From: Anaspis maculata
Taxonomy: Eukaryota; Arthropoda; Insecta; Coleoptera; Scraptiidae
Reading direction: 5' to 3'
Assembly (NCBI GenBank): GCA_949128115.1
Contig: OX421966.1
Span: 61,997,416-62,061,415, forward strand
DNA: 64,000 nt
The position numbers and the translations under genes were made by a program. Positions within the stretch are counted from its first letter, which is position 1. Every line of letters begins with the position of its first letter. Below, in pieces: positions 10,591 to 20,125 of this stretch. The notes beneath the pieces were generated by a model that had not been told where the DNA came from, searched no databases, and saw only the letters and a program-made list of their open reading frames with translations.

Positions 10591-11923
10591 ATTCGTAACA
10601 TTTACCCTTTATTCTCTGGAATACGTCATTGCCTTCTTTAGAAATAATCTGCACAATTTTCATCACATTTCGAACAGCATGGCAAATTCATTATTTGTGG
10701 AGTTCCCCTGTTAAAGGGTCATCAATCGAAAGAGTTAAATTGGAATGTTTATAACTGCAATAATTCCCAGTTTTTATCGGTTCCCATTTACTGTCATAAT
10801 GTCGTCAGTTTAATATCATCCGTTTCAACTCGAAAATTAGTTGATGGTTTATTTACAGGCATGATGGGCATGAATTAACCCTTTAGATCATTGTTTGGTA
10901 AAGTCCCTTCAATAGACTTTTCGGAGAGAACTTTATTTCCGATCAGGTATCAGGTAGCTTCAAATGACTTGGCTTTTTAGATTTTGTGTGGGGGATTTCT
11001 CGCGCTTTGCATTTTCTAATTTCAGCAATTTTCCGCTCTTATTTTCTACCGCTTTGCGATGGTTGCAGCCAGGTTCCAGAGCTTTATTGTCACGAATATC
11101 TTTTCAGACGATTCGGGTCAACTTTGTCCTGTCGCTAACTGCCTGTTGATTAACCCTTGGGGTGAGGTAATTGTTGCTTTCGTTTAGCCTTAGTTCATGG
11201 TGACATCTCACCCGGTTCTTTGTGGAGACAGCGTCAGTTTAGTAGGCTTCGGACATCACTTGGAGTTTGCTGGTTCTTTCCGCAATGCCGCACCTGACTT
11301 TAACCCTTTCTTATTCGCGTCTAACTCTCACTCCTAATTCTTCTGAACTTAGAATTTTAACGCACTGACTAAAGCTTATATTTGAAAGGGTTAACCGCAT
11401 AGAGAAGAAAAGCCACGTCAACTTGAAGCACCTTTACAGGTGGGAAAGCCTAGGTAACTTGCTTCTTGACATTTGAATAAATCTGACATTAAGACTGTAT
11501 TTGGGTCCCAACAGCTGAACATTCATAATAAAGATTGTACACCAGTTAATTGACGTGCGACTCTGATTTCACAATATTTTGAATGTAATAAATTTCTGAA
11601 CACCTGCTACCTCAATTAATGGTCAAATCAATCAAATTAGTGATTACTTGCCTTTTCGACTTCAACGATCGATCACCTTCAAAACTCACAATCACTAAAC
11701 CATAAACAACTTGATCAACAAACAACAAATAATATAACAATAATAGCAGGAACGCAAAGCGAGACGTCTTCTCTGCATTCCATTCACAAACCAACCATCC
11801 CTTGCGTGCCTTTCTCGGCGTCGTCAAGCCATGCATCTTTCTCCTCCTACTCTCTGAATTTCGCCAGCTGCAGCTACGCTCTCATGCTTGAATTAACTAT
11901 TTTACTTTTATGCTAGGCCGATC
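10591..11923. other. No recognised gene
   Basis: AT-rich sequence with scattered runs of TTTAACCC or its complement. The few frames above 60 codons carry no motif. Confidence 0.4.
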
Positions 11924-11946
11924 ACCACAATATTGAATATAAAATA

Positions 11947-12213
11947 AATAAAATAAAATAAATATTGTTTTCCCCTTTTCGACCTTGCATTCGGCCATAG
12001 GAGTTTTGACACGTTTATCTCAAATTTTCGCTACAACAGTTTTATTATAAATACAGAATCATATTTCCTACAGCACCATTAATTTCAACGTTTTAAGCGG
12101 TGTTTGGCCCAGAAAAGTTTCTCCCGCCGGCTGGATTCGAACCTCGGTCTGAGAGGAAGCGTTGAAATATGGGTTGTGAGCACGTTGGTTTATGCTTCTG
12201 AGCCACCCAGCCG
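11947..12213 (-). mobile_element. tRNA-derived SINE with 23-bp target duplication
   Basis: On the minus strand the head begins near 12213 with GGTCGGCTGGGTGGCTCAGA (A box) and has GGTTCGAATCC (B box) about 60 bases on, both as in RNA polymerase III promoters of tRNAs. The body runs through a CTCCTATGGC block into an A/T-rich AAATAAAATA tail. A 23-bp perfect direct repeat flanks it (11924-11946 and 12214-12236). The target is a copy of the repeat also present at 9166. Confidence 0.9.
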
Positions 12214-12309
12214 ACCACAATATTGAATATAAAATACATAGTATAGGTATAAGATTAGGTATAAAAAGGTCAATGTAAAATGGAGTAGATAGGTATATAA
12301 ATAAATCTA
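12214..12309 (+). repeat. Dispersed repeat, copy 2 (first copy at 9166-9266)
   Basis: It matches 9180-9266 closely from AATATTGAATATAAAATACA onwards. Its left part is shared with the SINE target duplication. Confidence 0.8.
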
Positions 12310-13254
12310 AACTTCAAAATCGGAGAGTCCAGCCCCATCTAAAACGTACTTCATTAGGCTGTATTGGCTTGAAAGTACTTATTCCGATAACAAAAATAGC
12401 AATAAACATGATTTCAATGAAAAAGGTCGGTATAAATTTGAAAAAAATCTGATTTGGAGAAAAGTTTAATCTAATGAAAATTTAAATGATAAAATAAAAA
12501 TTCAAAAATAAGAAACTCAGGCCTCAGGGAACAAAAAATATCTATTCCAATAAACGTTGAGCATAAACAGAATCAAAAATTCAAAAACAAAAAAAAACAA
12601 GAATATGAAATAAATCGTCGCTCAAATTTCCCACATGACACAAAATTCTGAGCAAAATTTCTTGCCCAGTGCTAACCGACACGGATCCGTGACGCTGTAC
12701 ACTCCCCAAAATCATTATTGGAAGAAAAGTTGAAGATGTTTTCGCGTCAAATCTGAAAGAAATTCCACCAGTATTTACAACCACCGCCATCAACAATGAG
12801 TTGAAGGCCCTAATGACAATCCAGGGGTTCTCCCTGCCCCCTTGGTCCACCCTCGCAAGGTCCGCAAACCGCGCGTGATTTTGAAAATCTTGATGCTTCA
12901 GCTACGAGTATATGCTGACGGGATATCAAGCAGCTAGGACGCAGTACGAGGCTCAAATTGGTCCATTGAAACAGCATATACGGGAGACACGGATCCGTGT
13001 CGGCAGCAATGGAGGAAAAATGCTACTGACACGGATCCGTGTCGTCAGCAGTGGAAGTGTTATGCACAAAAGGTCGATAGGTGTGGGTGCGAAGGGGAAG
13101 TGAGCAATAGAAGAAACTCGTGCTATTGTGTTTCAAAAACAAATCTTCAAATCCGAGTTCAAAACTGCGCATTTCTGGCAAATCGTTATTTTGAGATTCA
13201 CCCTACTATTGCTATTGTAGGTACTCAGGTACTTGTTTTTCCTAGATTATTATC
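12310..13254. other. Unassigned region holding three copies of a 16-bp palindrome
   Basis: The perfect palindrome GACACGGATCCGTGTC occurs at 12986-13001 and 13028-13043, and one base short of perfect at 12678-12693. The last two sit in a 42-bp direct repeat (GACACGG..GTGTCGGCAGCA / GACACGG..GTGTCGTCAGCA). Short frames at 12581-12850 (minus) and 12912-13103 (plus) carry no recognised motif. Confidence 0.75.
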
Positions 13255-13700
13255 AGAATCCATGATCCATTGATTCGAAGTTAGAGTCCAGGGATTCGAA
13301 GTTAGAATCCAGGGTTTCGAAGCTAGAATCCAGGGATTCGAAATAAGAATCCATGTATGGATTCAAAATCAGAGTCCATGGATTCGAAACTAAAATCCTT
13401 CGAATCCATGGATTCTTCTCCAAAGTGGGATTCGAATATCAATACTCTTTTCTTTGCTGGAGAATCCAGGGATTCGGTTATGGTATTCGAATACTTGGGT
13501 ATTCGATTACTATGAATACTAGAATACCGCAGAATAGTAACTTGAATCCAGAATCCCGAATAGTAGCTTCGTAGCAAAGAAAAAGTAGCTTCATGAATAC
13601 GAATAAAGAATTCATCGCTGGATTCGAATACGAATACGAATACCGTTGAAAGTAACTTGAGTACCCAGGATTCAAACTACTGGGTATTCGAATACTACCC
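13255..13700. repeat. GATTCGAA minisatellite, 21-bp core unit
   Basis: Units of the form GATTCGAAGTTAGAGTCCAGG start at 13272, 13293, 13314 and 13335, exactly 21 bp apart. They then decay into irregular GGATTCGAA, GAATACGAATAC and GGTATTCGAATAC runs up to about 13700. Frames reading GFESMDSKD-like repeats on either strand are by-products. Confidence 0.9.
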
Positions 13701-15829
13701 AAATCTGCTCTCAATGGCCGAATAGTGCCGTTCGGCTTTCGCAAATTGATATAATTAGTTTTTCACCACGCTCTTCGGTCAGTTAGCCATTCTAAAGGTA
13801 GGTAATACACTGTATGATAAATGAGTGATCGAAACGCGATCGAAGCTAATTATGAATTCGTGAAACATGATAATTGAAAAGTCACTTGGTGGCCGATATG
13901 GCGATTCGAGTGACGTTTTTAATTAACAACATGATGGCAAATAATGATGAGGGGCGCGGGGGAGGGGCGTTGGGGGTTAATTAGAGCGCACTCCGCGCCG
14001 CCTTCGATAACCGCGCGAGGTTTAGCCGATGCCGACAATCAATTCTGGGAGATCTGCCAGAAGTGAATGGAGGATGGTGTACGGAAAGGTCGTTTTAATG
14101 CAAAATTCCAGCGTCCCGGTGACCTTTGGAACAATAAGTTGCATGCCGGCGTGAACTTAGGAGGCGGGTAATGATACGTACTTGTTCTCTAAACACCCAC
14201 ATTTCGCGTGCACCGGCCGTAATTTATCGGGTGTCTGGGCTCGGGGAGTTTTCAGCGTGGTCTATATCCGGTTTTGGAACATTCGGCTATTTTCAGATGG
14301 AAGTGTAGTCATAATTGCATCCGGGGAACTTCAAATCGGGAGTTCTTGCGCCCCGAGAATCGCCACGGGGTTCAATATGATACTGTCGCGCCGTTATGCT
14401 CGTTAGAACCGTGGGTGGTAGCGCGGAGCGTTTTTTGAGGACGTTTTTCTCACAGTACTCTTGATTTTTGAGCTTTACGTTTCAACTGGTCTTACACTAC
14501 AGCAAAAAAGCAATAGGCCAAGCTGGAAGGGAGTAAGCGAATCCCACATACAGCCGTCCGTAATGCGGTTATGGTCAATCACCAGAGCATAAATCACGTC
14601 CTCTGGGTGCACTTTCAGACTTTTGATCTAATCACCGTCAAATAGCGGCGCTTTAATGTGTTGCCATTAATGCAACCGGAATGGAACACTGCTGTGCGAT
14701 GTGACCCGGCCGAGAGGGGTAGCAGCAAATGGCGGGGCATGTCTGCAACTTCCTGCTGTCAGCAAGCGTGTATAGCTGGAGCGCGCAGGAAGTTTGTAGT
14801 TGTTGCAGGAATTGCATCAGTTTACTTACACTCGAGTTCTAAGCGCAAATTTAACCCTGCCTAGCCCAGTAGCGCACAGTGAACTGTACATAGAGAGCTA
14901 GCTATGCACTTTGAAGAAGCGCGGTATGTTGAATACCGAGTTGAATACTAAAGCGATGACGAAAGGTTGAAAGAAAATGTTCTTATCCCACAGGGACGCC
15001 GGGATAATTCTAAACTGTTTAGTATAGTGCACATCAGTGCGACGGATCTGTGTTTATGGAAAGAGGGGGAAACTTTGAAACTCGCTGATGAAACGCATAT
15101 TCCAGCAAGTTTTAGTTGGAATTCTTTTTTTATGCTTGGCCAAACTAAAACTTCGCACGGCATTACGCTGATGTAAAAATAGGTTGGAAGGCTGAAAATA
15201 TTCAAGAGCAGAATAATTACAGAGTCACTCTAATTACAATTAGCCATTAAATTCAAACCTTGATGATAGATAAAAAACGTTATATAAAGAAAGCTAGTTG
15301 TAAAACGACCAAGAGCAAGTTATCCAATTGAACAAGGATTTCAATTCAAGGCCATTACGGTCAATAACGACACGTTTTCTATAAATGGATTCTTTTGGTC
15401 TTCATCTAATAACATGTGGCGTGCCCTAAGCTTCAATTTACAAAAAAATTGCCTGAATCCGATGAGGAATTGGAAAATTGCGCATGAAACCGTCTGACGG
15501 CTTTGAAAGCTGCCTTGAACGGGAAAAATTGAGCAACTTTATAGCTTGCTGTTCGATTTTTGTGGAATTCGATTCGATGTTTTCTTCACATTTTTCTCCA
15601 TAAACTACACACATCAAAATGTTTCATGAAGTTTCTACAGGGTGATCAATGGAACAGTGTAAAGTTGCCGAGAGTTCAGTACGAGAGCGATTTCCAAAAA
15701 AAAATTCATTCATCCCAATGGCACAATTGTAATGGAGATTGGTGTTTCAGCTTCAGTAACTTTTTGAAATTTGAAAATCTAAGGTGAATTGCCAAAGATA
15801 TTGATCATTTCATCCCAGCATGTTGAACT
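13701..15829. other. No recognised gene or repeat family
   Basis: This is relatively GC-rich, apparently low-copy DNA (for example 13930-14060). Short frames (14182-14406, 14658-14864, 14948-15205) lack motifs. TACAGGGTGATCA occurs near 15638, a motif also seen near other elements here. A host intron or intergenic region is possible but cannot be shown. Confidence 0.35.
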
Positions 15830-15970
15830 TCCAAGAAAATGATCCGATTGCATTGAAACTTGGAACACACTCATGTCTGGTTCAAGTAATTGGAATTTCA
15901 AGGTCAAAATGTCACTTTCGGTCACTTCTGAGATCAAGATGTGAGTTTTAACAAATTGCTTTCAAGCTGT
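15830..15970 (+). repeat. Dispersed repeat D, left part (split by the solo LTR)
   Basis: The block with AACACACTCATGTCTGG, AATTGGAATTTCAAGGTCAA and ATTGCTTTCAAGCTGT matches, in inverted orientation, parts of 19320-19560 and 19735-19800. Its continuation lies at 17934 beyond the LTR. Confidence 0.75.
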
Positions 15971-17933
15971 TGTGGTATTCCCCCTTTGTTTTGTTTATAC
16001 GTTGGTACCTGAAGTAGGTACGGTCGGATGACGTTCGTAGCGTTTGCCGATAGAAGAGGGAGATGGCGCAAGCGGCAGCCGCGGGCAGGAGAGAAGAGAA
16101 TCAGCTGTGGTGAAGAACACGTGATTTTCAGTGCAACGAGTGCGTCGTTTTCACGTATTCAAGGTCGGTCTTTCTTTGATTATTGTATCGTAATTTTGGC
16201 TCCCACCCACTCACCAAATCATGCATTTCGATACCTATTTTGTTCGCGAAATTATTGTACATGACCCGAAATTCTTTGTTCTTTTTGTTCTCAACGGACT
16301 TGCATAACCCGCAGTTTTTTTCCTTTGAAATCAAGGTGCTTTGCATTGTTTTGAATTTTGTGTAATTTATCTACTCCCAAATGATCTCAATATTGACGGC
16401 GAAGGCCGTAATCTAGTGGGTGTGTACTTTGTGCACCCATGGCGTGGCCTCCGAACTACGCTGTCTCGCGTATTTCGAGGTTTCATTAATTGTTTCTTTT
16501 CACAAGTTACGTCACAAACAGTAAGACGACAAAAGGAAACTCTGGTACGTCAAAATCAGCCGCTAAGTAGAGAACAGTACTTTTTATAATTCATTCACAT
16601 TTCATTATTCATTGTCGGGGTATACCTGAAAGTAAAGGAAGGAAAGAGAGACTCTCCGCTTCTCCGTGTCCTGGGGGGGGTCCACCACTTGTATGAATCT
16701 GCCTTGTTGAGTCCACTAACCTTTTTATATTTGGGGGAAATTATGTAAAACGACGAAGAGAGGGCCACAGGTTGGCTCGAGTCGATTTTCTTGTATTTAC
16801 TGTTATTTACTGTATGTGATTACTGTTTCCTAACCATTGTTCTGTTTTGTATGTAAGTATGTATCTGTGGGGTTTTTGATGGGTAACTGCTGGGGAATTT
16901 CAGGCGAGTGTGTTACATATACTTCTTCCTTCCAATTGCTTACTAAGAGTATGACCAACTTCAACTACTCTACTTATTTATATCTCACCTGTCTCTTGTT
17001 TTTATTCATATACCTATTTATCTCTTGTCTGTTTCTTGTTTATTCACCTACACCATCACTTATCATTTGTTTCTCGCTGATTTATCCACTTGCTTAATTA
17101 ACATTTGTATCTTGTTCATTTATTAACTTGTTTATCGATCGTTTCTCTATTGTTTACTCATCTATCAATTTGACTTTTTTTGTTTGTAAAGTGTAAAATC
17201 AAATTGCTGAGCGTAAAGTTTTCTTCAAAGCGTAAGCGAGCGAGTTTCCTTTTGTTACGTAAATAACTTGTAAACGAAGCAAACGTTTCAAAGAAGTTCA
17301 AGCACCGATTTACGCTGACTTGATCAATGCATTACTGGAGTGACTTTTCTGTCATTTCATCATGACTCATTCACACTTGACTTTTGTTCAGATCATTTGG
17401 GAAGGGATTTTTCAGCAACCAACCAGGCAATACGCAGGGGTTTCTTTGACGTGTTCTTCCCATGTGTGCCTGTCACTACGTCAAATTTCGTAGCGAATAC
17501 GTCACTTTTCCTTTGCGATCAAATTGACAGTTTGCCATGTTTCATGATTTCTTGTTTTGTTTTGGTCATTTGATTTTGTGTTCATTTCATTGTTGTAAAT
17601 TCTTGCATTGTCTGAATAATTTGTATTGATTTTCCTTGTTACGTGTTTTGTTGTTTTTATCCATGTTGTGTCATTTTATCACTGACAATTCCTTGTTGTG
17701 AGGCGTTTTGAGAAAAGAAACAAATTCAATTAAAAACAGCAATTGATTTTCAATAAAAGTTCATTTTGCTTGCATTTCATTCGCGTTTCATTCAAGAATC
17801 AAACCTCATCCCCAACGACACATTCTCATCTAGAGTAAGAACTCACACAGCGTAGGTAAAAGGTAAACAACGTTGGGAAGGAAAGGGACAACGACGATCA
17901 CTGCCGAACATCGAAACAGGGGTTTACACTACA
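15971..17933 (+). mobile_element. 1.96-kb solo LTR (copy A), TSD ctgt
   Basis: It begins TGTGGTATTCCCCC, ends GGGGTTTACACTACA (TG...CA) and is flanked by ctgt at 15967-15970 and 17934-17937. Most of it is repeated in the same orientation at 25974-28635, where a GGTGCCGTGAGACCAGG leader follows. Such a leader resembles those I know from BEL/Pao elements, hence the tentative family. The uninterrupted repeat D copy at 19190-19430 acts as an empty-site control. T-rich TTTATCT stretches fill about 16960-17180. No protein is encoded; small frames inside are incidental. Confidence 0.88.
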
Positions 17934-18062
17934 CTGTTATGATTAATTTTGAGATTTTCAAATCAAATGCAACTTTTGGGCTCTCTTGTGACTTGGCAAA
18001 GTTAGTTGAATTAACCGAAAACTTGAGACTGATTCTTTGCTATGATGCTGTTCTGCGAAGAT
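17934..18062 (+). repeat. Dispersed repeat D, right part
   Basis: It continues repeat D after the solo LTR: ATGATTAATTTTGAGATTTTC through GATTCTTTGCTATGATGCT matches 19225-19345 in inverted orientation. Confidence 0.75.
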
Positions 18063-18164
18063 TCTAATCACTGGTCTGAATTTTTCACAGTAAAGCACCA
18101 CCCAGGTGAATAAAATAAAAGAAACATTTTGCAATGCAACAAAGTCTGTAATATTGTATAGTGG

Positions 18165-18541
18165 AGTAAAACTTATTTCAATTAGTGTGCGCCCCCCACG
18201 GCTAATAATAACAGATCTACACCTGTTGGGCATACTAAAGATCAAGTTGTTGATATCCACTCAGTCGATGACAAGCTATTGTTCTCGGAAGCTCTCGATC
18301 TGCATTGGGCTGCTCAGTCGCCTGACTTGAATCCTATCGAACACTTGTGGGACATGGTTGGCGGACGACTTAGACATGGAAATGGGTTTCATACGAGGGA
18401 TCAGCTGATCGAGAGCCTCCGAGAACAATGGTCATCGACCAACTGAAGATTGAAAACTTGATCCTTAGTATGCCCAACCGGTGTAGAGCTAGTATCAATA
18501 GCCATGGAGGCACACGCACTTGGGTAAAATAAAAGTTTTAC
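18165..18541. pseudogene. Tc1-like transposase relic, two C-termini tail to tail
   Basis: On the plus strand, 18295-18440 reads LHWAAQSPDLNPIEHLWDM with an ...ESLREQW block, the DDE-transposase end typical of Tc1 elements. After a frameshift, ENLILSMPNRCRA and a HGGT block follow to about 18530. On the minus strand, 18260-18165 reads NNLIFSMPNRCRSVIISRGG, the same C-terminus. The arms 18165-18300 and 18408-18541 are inverted repeats of each other. Only the last third of a transposase is present, so it is inactive. Confidence 0.88.
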
Positions 18542-19189
18542 TCGAGGTTTCACTTCATTCCACAACATAACTTGTGGAATTAGCTTGTTTCACTTGTTCA
18601 ACAAGTTCATCTTTGTTCAACTTTGTTTAACTTGTGGAACTATTACTTGTTTTACATTACAACTTTTTTTCTCTTCCAGTTTTGATTTGGCATAAGGCGT
18701 TAGCCCGTACTGCCATGTCATTCAAACTTTGTTACATTACAAAATATTTCTTTCACCTAATCTTCAAACCTGAAACGTGCTAAGGCTAATGTGGTGCTTA
18801 TCCGTCAAAAATTCTAACTGGAGGTCAGATTTCTCTGCGGAGTAGCACATGGACGTATCCAGCATTTTATCTTACCCCGGGCAACGCTCCACGGTAAAGG
18901 TTTGGAGGTTTCAACCTCCATTATGGTTAAAACAATGGAAGGTCTAGTTGGCGCCGCAGATGAATTTTTTCAGAATTTAGGAAGGCTGGTGTCAAAATTG
19001 ACCCTTTTATTAAAAAAAATGACCAAAATAAAAACTTGATAACTGCTTGAAACGAATGGGAGAATAATACTGCAATATTGAACTTTTATGATTATATTTT
19101 TAAACACATCCATTACATATTTTTGTTGCTTTTTCGTTGAAGTATATAAAATAAAAAAGAATGAAAATTCCTACTCCGGGCAGATGCCC
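18542..19189. other. No recognised gene
   Basis: It contains repeated CTTGTGGAA and AACTTGTTCAACAAGTT words around 18560-18660 and a CCCCGGGCAACGCTCC patch near 18880. No coding potential was recognised. Confidence 0.4.
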
Positions 19190-19560
19190 GGGCTTGCCCA
19201 TAGCTGTATACGCCCATGGCAATAGCATCATAGCAAAGAATATGAGTCGTAAGTTTTCGGCTGATTGGAATAATTTTGCCAACAAGTCCCAAGAAACCTC
19301 AAAAGTTTCATTTGTTTTGGAAATTTCAAAATCAATCATGGCAGCTCGAAAGCAATCTGTTGAGAATCGCATTTTGACTTCAAAATCCCAGTATAAAAGC
19401 AGAACATGAGTGTTTGCCAAGTCTCATCGAAATCTGATCACTTTTATAAGATTTCAATATGGATGATCATTCGATTTCAAAATCTCAATTATCCAAACAA
19501 GACCTGAGTCACGACCTGAGTGTGTTTCAAGTTTCATTCAAATCGAATCATTTACATCTA
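19190..19560 (-). repeat. Dispersed repeat D, uninterrupted inverted copy
   Basis: Read on the minus strand it contains the junction ATTGCTTTCGAGCTGCCATG, the equivalent of the site where the solo LTR inserted at 15967/17934. A roughly 120-bp internal periodicity around AAACTTG..AACACTCATGT is visible. A minus-strand frame of 106 codons here is not proposed as a gene. Confidence 0.7.
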
Positions 19561-19660
19561 AGTTTAATTTGAATAAATAAATAAATAAATAAATAATGAA
19601 TAAATGTTTCTCTCCTTATCGGCTTTCTCTCGCCATAGGAGTTTGCCTGTTTATTTATCA
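19561..19660 (-). mobile_element. SINE 3' fragment with (AAAT)n tail
   Basis: On the minus strand CAAACTCCTATGGCGAGAGA is followed by AAGCCGATAAGGAGAGAAAC, then TTTATT repeats. The same tail module ends the SINEs at 11947 and 56395. No tRNA-like head is present, so the copy is 5'-truncated. Confidence 0.75.
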
Positions 19661-19819
19661 AGTTTACAAAGTCAGAAAAGTACAAATTTCGGACAACACG
19701 GAAGTGACAATTTCGGAAGTTCAATTTGGCGGCTCGAAAGTGACCGAAAGTGACATTTGACTTTGAAATTCCAATTACTTAAACCAGACATAAGTGTTAT
19801 TGGAGGCTCTGTTACTAAA

Positions 19820-20125
19820 TAGCGATTTACATAATAGCGTCGGACAAAAGAGCGCCGGACAAAACAGCGCAAAAAGTGAAGAACGGGTGATAAGCTTGCT
19901 CAAGGACAAAGCTTATTATGTATTTCGCTAATAGTTTTTCAGGCTGATGCTAAATAAATTGAAAAAAAAAAACAGCGCTAGGAAAAACAGAGCTAGGATA
20001 AAACAGAGCTAGGATAAAACAGCGCTAGGATAAAACAGCGCCGGATAAAACAGCGCCAGGATGAAATAGCGTCGAATGAAACAGCGCCAGACAAAATAGG
20101 GCCAGGACAAAAAAGCGCTTGGGCA
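19820..20125. repeat. AGCGCYAGGAYAAAAC minisatellite in two blocks
   Basis: About three or four units lie at 19822-19880 and about ten at 19970-20125, each 16-18 bp (AACAGCGCTAGGATAA and variants such as AACAGCGCCGGATAA). About 90 bp of non-repeat sequence separates the blocks. Confidence 0.85.

Noticed and set aside
12120..12215. tRNA gene on the minus strand
   Set aside because: The A and B boxes are present but the sequence continues into a SINE body with a tail and long target duplication, and a proper cloverleaf acceptor pairing is not evident.
13260..13400. Evenly spaced 21-bp units resembling a CRISPR array
   Set aside because: There are no unique spacers between repeats; the units abut directly and decay into simple repeats, and the genome is eukaryotic.
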